DNA of 34,074 nucleotides. Origin: Glomus cerebriforme. Lineage: Eukaryota; Glomeromycota; Glomeromycetes; Glomerales; Glomeraceae. This document shows, in pieces, positions 10,663 to 20,560 of this stretch; positions within the stretch are counted from its first letter, which is position 1, and each line of letters starts with the position of its first letter. Below the pieces are notes generated by a model. The model ran no database searches and was not told the origin of the DNA. It was given only the letters and a program-made list of their open reading frames with translations. A program made the translations under genes and the position numbers. The DNA lies in the NCBI GenBank assembly GCA_003550305.1, contig QKYT01000107.1, positions 212,978 through 247,051 of the forward strand, read 5' to 3'.

Positions 10663-11017
10663 TCTGAAAGTTTCTTAATTTATAACATATGTATTTAATT
10701 GTAATTTATCAAAGAATAGAATATATTCGGAGTTTATATTTGACTTTGAATATTGAATCTTTTTCAAAGCTTTAAAGTTAAGCTGTAAGTAGTAGATTGA
10801 AATTGAAGATTTGAACCTGCATAGAGTCAGAGATCAATATCAAATGTCAACTGTCACACAGCATTTTTATATTACAATTGATGCAAGAACAATGTCCAAA
10901 TAAGCAAATAAAAAAGCATAAACAATGACGTGACTCAAGAATTTTGAGTATAAAAAGCAAAAAAAACTGCTTTTCCGACAAATCAAGTCGCGCGCGAACT
11001 TATAAATATAAGCCACC
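10663..11017. promoter_or_regulatory. Divergent promoter region of PEX10 and the 464-residue gene
   Basis: The two genes diverge from this 355-bp stretch, so it must carry both 5' regions. Near the plus-strand gene there is a TATA-like tataaatata (about 11000-11009), and its start codon sits in a full Kozak context, gccaccATG. No other element is identified. Confidence 0.5.
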
Positions 11018-12781
11018 ATGCAGAATATAACTAGTGAACCCAATACAAATACGACAAAGAATCTTCAACGATTGACGACAACACTTTCCACATCAAAACC
11101 ACATAATATAACAAACCTGGTTACACCAGGTACTGGCTCAACAATAGATGAATCGGACACGGAGGAGGTAGTAGTTGAAGGAGTATCTGCAATTCCTTTT
11201 AATACGGGATCATATACGCCACTTTCACAAACTTTAAATATATCTCCAAACTTAAATCAGAACTTAACGTTACCAAATGTTGCAAATGTAAAAAGCGGAA
11301 GTGATTTATCTGGAGCTTCTTCAGATTCAGCAGATTCAGAAGTTAGATTAAAAAAAAAGTCAATACCTTATTATGAAACAGTTGGCCGTTCATATAAGAC
11401 TCTTGCAGAAGAAAAAGGTTGGAAAAACCCCGATAACACAATATTTCCAATATCGGTAACCAATCTTTGTAATTATATTCGCGTTAAGAAGAGCACTAGT
11501 AATTCGAAAAGCGTTGATTGGTATATTACGGCTCTCAAAAAGTACCAAGAACTCGTATTAAATATCAAGAATTGGGACGAAGTTCGAAAACACCAAGAAG
11601 TAAAACAATTGATTAGTCAGATTAAAGTTGAAGGTAATTCAAAGATCGGAAGTGATGCGTCTCCAGGGACTCTCAGCGGTAAAGATAAGGGGAAAGGAAA
11701 CACAGAACAATCGAACATACAGATCAATAAAGATAACTTAGGGTTCTCCAAATTGAATGAAGTTAATCCACAGTTGGGATTATTTAGCAATTTATCTTTG
11801 CAAAATTTTTCTTCAACTAATCAATCCCCTGGACCTGCTCAAACTGCACTCGCTTTACTCGGTTCTGAATGCAATCCTTTCTTGGTCGATGATGATTCTC
11901 TCGGCAGAAGAGATCCAGGGGCGAAACAATTAGTTGGTGAGAAATGTATCGAATCAATCACAATAAATCAAACTATCTCTTTTATTATTATTCATTGTCA
12001 TTTCTTATAGACGATGATGCACTTGAAGAATATCCGGGTTATGAGACAAAATATACTACTACTCGTTTAGATTTTATGTTGGGGTCGGATGATGATGAAG
12101 ATTACGTTCCTCCTAAAAGTAAGATTTTAATACTTTTGACATCACTAATTCTCAATTATGGTTAACTTATAATTAAAATCATGAATACATTTAGAAAGTA
12201 GCTCAGCACGTGGTTATATTCCTGATAGAAAAAGTATTTTATTATCTCCATTTAAAAATGAAAGTCAGTTACTTTAATGTTAAGGAATCTGAATTTTTTT
12301 TTGTTTGTTTCACAGAGCGTCGAAAACGATATTTGGATTCAGAGTCACATTCAGATGACGTGATTATTATTATTATTATTTGATTTTTTAATATACTTTT
12401 TATTTGAGTTATTGAATTTTATTCTTTGCTATGTATGATTTTATTTTAGGATGAACCTGAAAGTTTTAAGTCTCGTTATGAGAACTCACTGAGCATTCTC
12501 AGGTCTAAATACATGGACGTTTGTAAAAATCACCCCGGTGGATGTTATATAATTGAAAATGGAAAACATTTTGTACTGAATGACAAATTGTTTCGACGTT
12601 GGGCTTCACTATGTGTATGTACTGAAAATTATTAGATATTACTATTTTTCTTTATTTTTTTATTTTATCATTTAATTTTGGTTTATATTAGGCATCTGGT
12701 GATGATGTAAATGAGAGTTCGTTACCAGTCTCGGAGGAATTGGAAAGGGATTTCTCTGAGCTTAAATCGATTTCTATTTGA
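11018..12781 (+). CDS. Uncharacterised nuclear-type protein, possible DNA-binding regulator
   Basis: Six exons, 11018-11936, 12011-12118, 12195-12263, 12316-12359, 12450-12614 and 12692-12781, give 464 residues in consistent phase. I do not recognise the family. Residues 1-115 are Ser/Thr/Asn-rich and disordered in character. A compact segment at about 115-210 (from PYYETVGRSYKTLAEEKGW to EVKQLISQIK) looks helical and resembles core-binding folds of tyrosine recombinase or GCR1-like proteins; this is a weak inference. Next come acidic patches (DDDALEE, GSDDDEDY), a basic cluster KRRKRY that could be a nuclear signal, and a C-terminal segment with HPGGCYIIENGKHFVLNDKLF and FRRWASLC. The start has a perfect Kozak context. 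It converges on the TatD gene (190 bp apart). Confidence 0.75.
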
Positions 12782-12971
12782 ATAATCATTATTTTTATTA
12801 CAATTAAAGAAATTAATTCTTTTAGATTAATTTTCTATCACATTGACTTTAGCAAAGCTTACGTATAATATTATTTTTTATTTTAATAATGTAAAATTAT
12901 TAGTTGTAAATAGATATTTCTAATTAGAATTTTTTAAATCCCTTTGCTTCAACATTATTTATACTTTTCTA

Positions 12972-14201
12972 TTATATGCCATACATATTTCTTGTATTTT
13001 CTCTTGCTTGCCTCATTATTTCATCTAATTCCATTCCTTTAAGTTGAGCAAACCTTTCAGCAATCAAAGGTATCATTCCAGAATGACACACAGTGATTTT
13101 ACTATCAGATTTCTTATTTCTATTTAATTTAGCAGGAACCATGTAAGGAGCATCAGTTTCTAATAAAAACCTATTTAAAGGAACGATATCTTTAATGATA
13201 TTTTGAGTATTTTTAGCAGAACCATAAGTAGCAACACCAGTTATACCAATATAAAGGTTAGGAAAATAATTTAATAATTTTTTTGCAAATTGGGGGGAAT
13301 CAGTAAAGCAATGAACGTGAATTTTCCAATCTTTTGGTACATAACCACTTAATATGTCCCAAGTATCTTCTTCAGCTTCACGAGTATGTATAACTAAAGG
13401 TTTTCCCAATTCAACGGCCTTTAAAATTTGTTTTACTAAAACAGTTTTTTGAATATCTCTAGGGGAAAAATCATAATGATAATCTAGACCAATTTCACCC
13501 AAAGCAATACATTTTGGATGGTTAAGAATTTGAGTCATATTATTTTCAATATAATCATTATAGTCTTTTGAATTATGTGGATGAACTCCGACGGCTAAAT
13601 ACATGAATGATGTATCTGCCATTTGTTTCCAATCCATATATGTATTTGGAAATATTTCATCCGAATTAAATGATAATGGATCACATAATACATTTATACA
13701 ACTTTCAAAATTTGATGGGAAATGATCTTGTTTTAATCTTTCATATGTAGTCACATTAAATGTATCTGGTAATTTTTCCAAAACGTAATGTAAATGTGAG
13801 TGAGTATCTACATATGGTATTTCAGAAATTGAAAGTTGTCCTTTTGTTGGAAGAGCTGTTGGAAATTTATTTGTCCGTTGTGTTGTAGATTTATTATTAT
13901 AGTTGTTTTCTCTTCCTCCTTGTTGTGAGGGTGAAGAAGGAGATGAGAGAGAACCCTTATTGTTAAAATTATTTGATGCAGAATTTTCCGACATTAAGGA
14001 AGATAAATGGCGTTTTTTAAAAAAATTTTTTTTTGGTATTAAAAATTTAAATTTGGAACTAGATTTAATAAATTTTTTTAAAATGACAGAGTACATTTCA
14101 GAATTTATGAAAAAAAATTTTTTTTTTAATGGTAGATGAGGTATCTTTTTCTCCATATCAGATATATCCGTATACACCGCAGTAGAAAGATTCGTACGCA
14201 T
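12972..14201 (-). CDS. TatD-family metal-dependent hydrolase (putative 3'-5' deoxyribonuclease)
   Basis: Single exon of 409 residues, unlike its intron-rich neighbours. The TatD TIM-barrel runs from about 128 to the end and keeps all metal ligands: VDTHSHLH (H134, H136), GEIGLDYHYD (E236), IHTRE (H272), HVHCF (H297) and LLETDAPY (D350). Characterised TatD enzymes are Mg-dependent DNases with roles in DNA repair or apoptosis-like DNA breakdown; many eukaryotic members are only predicted. About 125 residues precede the domain. Three start choices are visible: Met1, Met36 and Met70. The segment 36-70 is rich in Lys/Arg, Ser and Phe without acidic residues, so translation from Met36 would give a mitochondrial-type presequence. 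The region encodes poly-Lys/Phe homopolymers, where a sequencing slip could shift the true start. Confidence 0.88.
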   Translation of the reverse strand: MRTNLSTAVYTDISDMEKKIPHLPLKKKFFFINSEMYSVILKKFIKSSSKFKFLIPKKNFFKKRHLSSLMSENSASNNFNNKGSLSSPSSPSQQGGRENNYNNKSTTQRTNKFPTALPTKGQLSISEIPYVDTHSHLHYVLEKLPDTFNVTTYERLKQDHFPSNFESCINVLCDPLSFNSDEIFPNTYMDWKQMADTSFMYLAVGVHPHNSKDYNDYIENNMTQILNHPKCIALGEIGLDYHYDFSPRDIQKTVLVKQILKAVELGKPLVIHTREAEEDTWDILSGYVPKDWKIHVHCFTDSPQFAKKLLNYFPNLYIGITGVATYGSAKNTQNIIKDIVPLNRFLLETDAPYMVPAKLNRNKKSDSKITVCHSGMIPLIAERFAQLKGMELDEIMRQARENTRNMYGI

Positions 14202-14793
14202 GTGAAAATTGTAACTAACGTATTGTATTTCTTTATTTGTAATACAAGTTCTTTAAATGTATAAAACACTTGGCCAGGGATATTCGTTTTTGGTTAGATT
14301 TAACTAAACGAATTAGGAAAAAATTATAATTCTATCCGAATCCCGTTATCTTAATACTATCTTGAATACATGTATAAACTTTTCTTGCTGCGTATATTTA
14401 ATTCTATATGCTTACATAGTCCTGCAGTGTAATATCAAAAAATCGATTAATCAGTAGAGCGGGATAAAGAGCCTTTTATTCAATAAAAAGTTAGGATCGG
14501 TACCAAAATTTTGGCTGTTAGCTAATGTTAATTTATATAATCAATTGTTTTATTTACAAGTCGTGTAATAGGGGAGGAGTCTCTACGGAAACAGCATGAA
14601 TAACATGTTATAAAGGAAGACTGTTATAAGAACAAGTAAAATTGAGCCGATTGTGGCACATTGGCCAGAATTAAGGAACTAAGTGTGGCGCCCATATGAC
14701 AATTGTGACTAGTATTAACACAAGTGACGAAAATTGTCACGTGATATTCCGTGAAGGTTACACAGGGAAATCGCCGATTGTGGCACATCAAAA
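14202..14793. other. Intergenic stretch with short direct repeats
   Basis: No gene is visible. A 16-nt word, gccgattgtggcacat, occurs twice in direct orientation, at 14646-14661 and 14773-14788. Between them lies catatgacaatt, which recurs at about 15305-15316, and cgtgatattccgtgaa at 14740-14755, which recurs at 20707-20722 beyond the MULE. This looks like the edge of an old transposon complex. Confidence 0.5.
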
Positions 14794-14795
14794 TA

Positions 14796-15226
14796 ATTTC
14801 TGCAAGTTTACTTAGTGTTAAAAGCAGTTTTAAATAACATTATTTAATTTTATTAAAATAGTAACCCGGGCATTTTATCAGTAATACAATATTCCCCATG
14901 ATAAAATCCAATATATCCTGCACCTCATAAAATACCACAGGTATAATTCAATCTTTAAATCACTGAAATTGATACAGACCTGGGGTATTTTAGGCAGTGC
15001 TATATGGGACATATATAAAATACATAAATACATAAAAATAACATAAAAACTAAACTAAAAGAATATTATTCTATCTGCCACCACAAACATTCGCTAGGAT
15101 TTTAAATATCATTATTGAATTATTTGACAAAAACTTTCTTTCCATTAAAATCCATTTATGTAAAGTCAAAACTGATATTTTAAACCTCCTTTCCATTCCT
15201 AAGTAAACTTGCAGAGCAGGTGAAAA
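14796..15226. mobile_element. MITE of the 'CCTGCTCTGCAAGTTTACTTA' terminal type, left end truncated
   Basis: The right end, read as reverse complement, is TTTTCACCTGCTCTGCAAG and continues GTTTACTTAGG. The left end keeps only CTGCAAGTTTACTTAG after a small deletion. About 70 nt of subterminal sequence, including gttttgactttacata, match the MITE at 17568-17774, so the two belong to one family. The interior is AT-rich and non-coding and holds a perfect 9-bp inverted repeat, attttatca / tgataaaat. The left boundary is uncertain by a few bases. Confidence 0.6.
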
Positions 15227-15362
15227 TACTTTTAGATATAAATTTAAATCAAAGAAAAAAATTGTTAATTATTTTGAAAAAATTGCTGCACCACAAACTA
15301 GGCACATATGACAATTTTGTGAACAAAAGGTACATCAAAAATGTGTGACAGGTTACGCTGAT

Positions 15363-15828
15363 GATGTGGCTCAGCTGTCAATCATTTGTTTGACTGTATC
15401 ACCAAAGACAAACAAAATTAGACGTGATAGCGTAATCAAACCAATAACAATTCGTGTCGCTAATAACAATACCTTTGTGTAGTCCCTTTGTGTTGGTAGA
15501 TATTTTCTATACTTTTTTCTCCATTTTTTTTTTACTCACTGATTTTTTTTTCACTTTTAAGAGTCTTCCTAATGTTTATATAACTTTTATTAGCAAAAAA
15601 TGATAGAAATAAAATTTAAAATTTAAAGTTTTTTAAGTTGCACATTTGTGTTTTGTAAAACAAGATGGCTATAGAAAATATCCAAAATAACCCACAGGTT
15701 AATCAATTTTTTCTTAATATCATTTGGATAAAAACTTTATTTTAAAAAGCTGGCAAAATGGCAGAATTACAATATATATATATTTATTAAAATTGGAGTA
15801 AAATTAGTTTATTAGTTATAGTAAAATA
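15363..15828. other. Untranslated 5' part of the MULE region
   Basis: AT-rich sequence between the candidate left terminus and the pogo-like MITE. I see no protein-like frame and no distinct repeat. Confidence 0.4.
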
Positions 15829-16251
15829 CAGTCAGACCTCTGTATAGTCACCTAATTGGTTCCTGCAAAATCAGTGATTGTATAGAGGTGTGCTTATATA
15901 AAGGTATTAAAACTTAATTTCAGCCAAAATTAGTAAATTATAATGCAGATATTTTCTTTTTTGGAATAGCAATTTTACATAAAAAAATTTAACTTTTGTC
16001 TAATTCCTAAAAGGAAATTTAAATTTCGTAATTCTGGCTAAAAATATTTTTGACTGAAATTATAGTGATTATGTAGAGGTTTAATTATTAATAAAAATAA
16101 TATGTACGTTTAGAATTACAAGGTGATAGTGATTATAGCTGATTTGTGATTATAAAGAGGTAATTTAATATAATTTAAAACTGTTTCTCAAAATTGGGTG
16201 CTTATAAAGAGGTGTGCTTATATAGAGGGTGACTATATAGAGGTCTGACTG
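15829..16251. mobile_element. pogo/Tigger-like MITE, 423 bp, intact ends
   Basis: The ends CAGTCAGACCTCTGTATAGT and, in reverse complement, CAGTCAGACCTCTATATAGT form a near-perfect TIR, flanked by TA (15827-15828 and 16252-16253). Subterminal words such as gtgcttata(t/a)agaggtg are repeated in both orientations. There is no open frame. The terminal design matches the element at 2534-3389, so both were probably moved by the same absent transposase, but this copy is less diverged between its two ends. Confidence 0.85.
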
Positions 16252-17458
16252 TATTTAGTTATAAAGTATTTATTAAGATATTAGTTATAAAGCATTAAAA
16301 TGTATTTGATTTGTAATATTTATTATAAAATATCATTGATATATTATTTTTAAATTAATAAAGAGTATTTTATTGTATATATTTATATGCTTTATATAGA
16401 TCTTTTCTTGGAGTCACTTGCCAGATATTTTGAAACTGGTTTTACCTTGCAATTATACTTATTTAATCAGAAATTTAAATAATCTGCCACTATACAGAAC
16501 GCAAGAGAATTTTGAGGTTGTAAATTTCAAGTTAGACACATTTGTGAATGTAAGTAATGAAGAAGAAGCATCTAGATGAGTTGCAGAATTTGAATCATAT
16601 TCAAAAACTACAATGCCGGAAACAAGAGGTTTCAAGTTAACAGGAAACTGGGTGATTTGTTGGGAGTTAAGGCATTGTATCTATAGCCATCAAGTCAAGA
16701 AAAAACAAGGAACAAACTGTATAACTAAACATCTGCAGTCATCTCGGGTGCGTGATATTGATTGCATCACATCCATTCATCTTCAGTTGGAGTGGCGAAA
16801 CTTTGTATATAATCATCCATTGGAAATAAACCTTAAATTTACTCATAATCATATAATTATTTCTGCAAAATCTCTAAGTTTTCACCATGTTAAAGATGAA
16901 ATTAAGGAAAAATTCATTGAGTTATTTAAAGATGGACATTCACCTGTCTCCGCGCTGTTTGCTCATGAAGATAATTTCATCTTAGTATTACAAACAACTA
17001 AGAATTATTGGAGATGCTTTCCGATCGGACTAACAATCCTGACTATAATGCTGTTTTTCATATTTTTCAAAAATATCATGATACTGTACTTGGCAGCCAT
17101 AATAGAAATCAGATATTCATATGCTTAGGATTAATAGTTAAAAGACTATAATGATTCAGGTTAGGGAAAAGCAGTATTACAAGAATATGATGCATGTAAT
17201 GGCAAAGCATTTATACTTTGCATTGTAACAGACCTTATGTGTAGAGTGCACGAAAAGATACTACAAGCAGGAGAGCTGTATTATATGGATGCTTCAGCTT
17301 CATTTAAATAACTTAACATATCAATTACTCTTCTCTATACTAGTTGTGTGGTCGGAGCATGTCCACTTGGAATATTCATCACTTCTGATAAACTTGAAAC
17401 CACCTTAAAAAAAGTGATAGGTTTATTAAAAATAATTCTTTCTGAATATGCCTTTTTT

Positions 17459-17882
17459 GGAGATCATCTAAAGCAGGAGCAAATCACGTGATTTACAAAA
17501 ATACAAATTTATAAATTATTTTTGAAACTAATCATAATATAAACTTAAAAATTTTGGAGTAAGTATATTTTAGCCTGCTCTGTAAGTTTACTTAAGGAAA
17601 TAAAGTAGGTTAAAAATACTGGTTTTGACTTTACATATGGATAAATGAACTTTGCTGATCATATTTAAAAATGGATAAATTAATTTTGACAAAAATGAAA
17701 AAAGTCAAATAAATCAAAAGTGGTATTCATAACCTCATTTTGCATTCTAAGTAAATTTGCAGAGCAGGCTAAAATACACCTACAATATGTATTTTGAAAA
17801 ATTATATAAGTAGGGAAAACTTTTATTTGGACAAGCAAATTTTTTCTAAAGTCATGTGATTTGTCCCCACTTTAGACGTCCT
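17459..17882. mobile_element. MITE inserted in the MULE transposase, 424 bp
   Basis: The left end, AGATCATCTAAAGCAGGAGC then AAATCACGTGATT, and the right end in reverse complement, AGGACGTCTAAAGTGGGGAC then AAATCACATGACT, form an imperfect TIR of about 35 nt. The 8-bp word CCTTTTTT flanks it at 17451-17458 and 17883-17890, as for hAT elements. The transposase reading resumes just outside (KYSPLVGPVIF), which fixes the insertion. It carries another MITE at 17568-17774. Confidence 0.8.
17568..17774. mobile_element. Small MITE nested inside the MITE at 17459-17882
   Basis: The termini TTTTAGCCTGCTCTGTAAG and, in reverse complement, TTTTAGCCTGCTCTGCAAA are inverted repeats of about 30 nt, with TA on both sides (17566-17567 and 17775-17776). 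It is 207 bp with no coding capacity. It shares ends and about 70 nt of subterminal sequence with 14796-15226. This is the innermost of three stacked insertions. Confidence 0.8.
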
Positions 17883-19280
17883 CCTTTTTTAAATATAGTC
17901 CATTAGTGGGTCCAGTCATTTTTCTCACAGATGACTCAAATGTAGAGCGCAACACTTTGGAATTGTGTTGGCCACAAGGTATTATAATGGATTCTATAAT
18001 CCAAGTTTAATTTAATTAATTGAAACGAATTTAACAAATTAATCAAATTATTACTAACTATGAATTTGAATTTACTACAGGGATCTATCTTTTGTGCATG
18101 TTCATGTCTTACAAGCATTTTGGAGGTGGCTTCATGATCTAAAACACAAAATTAAAAAGGAAGATCGAGCATCCATAATGGAAAAGATGAAGAAGATTCT
18201 TTATGCATCATTAAGTTCAGAAATGGATACACATTATTGTGAATTTGCACAAATATTTTATTATTTTTATCCATTACTCTGAAAACACTTCAAAATCTTG
18301 TGAGAGCGTCATCAATTTTGGGTAGTTTATTAATGCTATTACTATTAATGCCATTACAATTGTTCTATATTTTCTATGCTAATAAATTATTGTTTATTTA
18401 TATTTAGGCCCATTCTTTTCATGTAGGATTGCCTATACGTAAAAATCATACTAACAATTATATCGAAAGGAGTTTTGGTATTTTGAAAGACCATCTTTGC
18501 AAGGACACAAGTGTATAATTGTGTTCAAGTATTTCAATTCGTGGTAGCAAATATGGAAAGATTTTACGAGCGATGGTTACTTGAAATTGCACATAAACAT
18601 CCTGGACACTTACATATTGCAAGACATTTTTTGTGCCCTGGTTGGGAAGGAGTGGATATAAATTCTATTAAAGAAATAAGTGTAGAAAATGAATTTTCAA
18701 TACTAAGTACAAGACAAAGTGACCTTTTCTATATTGTGAATAGTGAGTTTGGAACGTGTACTTGTCCAGTTGGAATATCTGAAGCACCCTGCAAACATCA
18801 GGATGCAGTTGCGATGAAATATCACATCTCAATACTTAATTTTATACCTTCGCTAACACCCAAAGATCACATGGTATATGCTTATGTCACGCTTGATAAG
18901 CAAGATCATATTAAATTTTTGTTAATGATATTCTTGTCTTACTACCTTTTTTTTAGGTTATNTCTCCAAAGATCATTCTTTTTATGCCTCGTTGCGAGTA
19001 GTAGAATCTACTTCACAATATCTAGAACCCACATTATCAAGTAGTTTACCTAATAATGTCCATGACGAAACCATTGAGTGGAGGTAATATTCACTAATAA
19101 TTCAGAAAATTCTACTAGAAAAACGATTTGCTAACATTGGATTTCTTAGGGAGTCAAATATAGAAAGTACAGAAATTGATTATACTGCATTTACTATGTT
19201 TTTAGAGGAAGTTAAAGCAGACTATCAAAGTGATAGTTCCCAATTGCGAACTGCACTAGACAAGTTTGCAGATTGATATC

Positions 19281-20215
19281 NNNNNNNNNNNNNNNNNNNN
19301 NNNNNNNNNNNNNNNNNNNNNNNNNNNNNNNNNNNNNNNNNNNNNNNNNNNNNNNNNNNNNNNNNNNNNNNNNNNNNNNNNNNNNNNNNNNNNNNNNNNN
19401 NNNNNNNNNNNNNNNNNNNNNNNNNNNNNNNNNNNNNNNNNNNNNNNNNNNNNNNNNNNNNNNNNNNNNNNNNNNNNNNNNNNNNNNNNNNNNNNNNNNN
19501 NNNNNNNNNNNNNNNNNNNNNNNNNNNNNNNNNNNNNNNNNNNNNNNNNNNNNNNNNNNNNNNNNNNNNNNNNNNNNNNNNNNNNNNNNNNNNNNNNNNN
19601 NNNNNNNNNNNNNNNNNNNNNNNNNNNNNNNNNNNNNNNNNNNNNNNNNNNNNNNNNNNNNNNNNNNNNNNNNNNNNNNNNNNNNNNNNNNNNNNNNNNN
19701 NNNNNNNNNNNNNNNNNNNNNNNNNNNNNNNNNNNNNNNNNNNNNNNNNNNNNNNNNNNNNNNNNNNNNNNNNNNNNNNNNNNNNNNNNNNNNNNNNNNN
19801 NNNNNNNNNNNNNNNNNNNNNNNNNNNNNNNNNNNNNNNNNNNNNNNNNNNNNNNNNNNNNNNNNNNNNNNNNNNNNNNNNNNNNNNNNNNNNNNNNNNN
19901 NNNNNNNNNNNNNNNNNNNNNNNNNNNNNNNNNNNNNNNNNNNNNNNNNNNNNNNNNNNNNNNNNNNNNNNNNNNNNNNNNNNNNNNNNNNNNNNNNNNN
20001 NNNNNNNNNNNNNNNNNNNNNNNNNNNNNNNNNNNNNNNNNNNNNNNNNNNNNNNNNNNNNNNNNNNNNNNNNNNNNNNNNNNNNNNNNNNNNNNNNNNN
20101 NNNNNNNNNNNNNNNNNNNNNNNNNNNNNNNNNNNNNNNNNNNNNNNNNNNNNNNNNNNNNNNNNNNNNNNNNNNNNNNNNNNNNNNNNNNNNNNNNNNN
20201 NNNNNNNNNNNNNNN
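19281..20215. other. Assembly gap (935 N)
   Basis: Undetermined bases inside the MULE region, probably placed because repeats could not be assembled. The transposase C-terminus and part of the 3' end of the element are hidden here. Confidence 0.99.
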
Positions 20216-20256
20216 AAAAAAAATTGGGACAGTCATTCTAATTGACGATTACAGTT

Positions 20257-20308
20257 GGTTACGCCACATACTCTATGCAATATAATCGGCGTAACCTGTC
20301 ACACATTT
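20257..20308. repeat. Right candidate MULE terminus with hairpin
   Basis: 20285-20308 is the inverted partner of 15339-15362. Overlapping it is a perfect 9-bp inverted repeat, ggttacgcc (20257-20265) and ggcgtaacc (20288-20296), with a 22-nt loop. The hairpin is not present at the left end. Confidence 0.55.
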
Positions 20309-20560
20309 CGGACGTGCGAACAAAAGTCTGACGCAGTATCGTACTTAAATCAAAAACATAAACTTACCTATAATGGTGAATATGTTGCGTCATGGATTCG
20401 TTAGACTGTTAGAATAAAATAGACAGTTCATGTAGATGCGAAAAGGATTATGTGGGATAGAGAAGTCTAAGCAAAGTGGCAAATAAATAAAGATGCAAAT
20501 CCTTTCATTAAAGCTAACACAGGAAAAAGGTTGACTTGGCTAGAACTTCAAATAAATTAG
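20306..20560 (+). pseudogene. Decayed coding fragment, 85 codons, family unknown
   Basis: One frame reads protein-like from 20306 to a TAG at 20558-20560 (words HKLTYNGEYVASWIR, HVDAKRIMWDREV, ANTGKRLTWLEL), broken by two TAG and one TAA. Each internal stop differs from a Gln codon (CAG/CAA) by a single C-to-T change. I do not recognise the family. It could be a transposon-encoded C-terminus or a captured gene piece next to the MULE end. Confidence 0.5.

Larger units (their letters stand above)
16480..19275 (+). pseudogene. Broken MULE transposase with SWIM zinc finger
   Basis: Segments follow family order across several frames: an N-terminal region (16480-17020, words TTMPETRG and SHQVKKKQGTN); the DDE start YMDASASF with Asp at 17288-17290; TSDKLETTL; then, after a 424-bp MITE insertion, VIFLTDDSNVERNTLELCWPQ (from about 17908); VHVLQAFWRWL (from about 18094); NNYIERSFGILKD; and a SWIM finger CTCPVGISEAPCKHQ (about 18760-18804). 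MULE transposases cut and paste DNA carrying long TIRs. In-frame stops (for example TGA at about 16576, TAA after ASASFK, and a TGA before ERHQFW), frameshifts near 17019 and 18515 and the insertion make it non-functional. Two introns still look usable (18322-18407 and about 19085-19150). One N at 18962. The frame runs into the gap. Confidence 0.85.
15339..20308 (+). mobile_element. Candidate MULE (Mutator-like) element, interrupted and partly unsequenced
   Basis: A 24-nt segment at 15339-15362 (aaatgtgtgacaggttacgc + tgat) recurs inverted at 20285-20308 with one mismatch. Between the copies lies a broken MULE transposase, three MITEs and a 935-bp N gap, so these are plausible element termini. 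Identity fades quickly inward and outward, and I found no convincing 8-11-bp target duplication. The true ends may therefore lie a little further out. The coding strand is plus. Confidence 0.5.

Noticed and set aside
10795..10860. Possible tRNA on the minus strand (ggttcaaatc word)
   Set aside because: The T-arm-like word has no pairing stem and no acceptor or anticodon arm can be drawn.
13903..14139. Plus-strand frame opposite the TatD N-terminus
   Set aside because: Antisense shadow of the low-complexity N-terminal extension.
19256..20285. Long open frames over the N run on both strands
   Set aside because: They consist of undetermined bases and are not genes.
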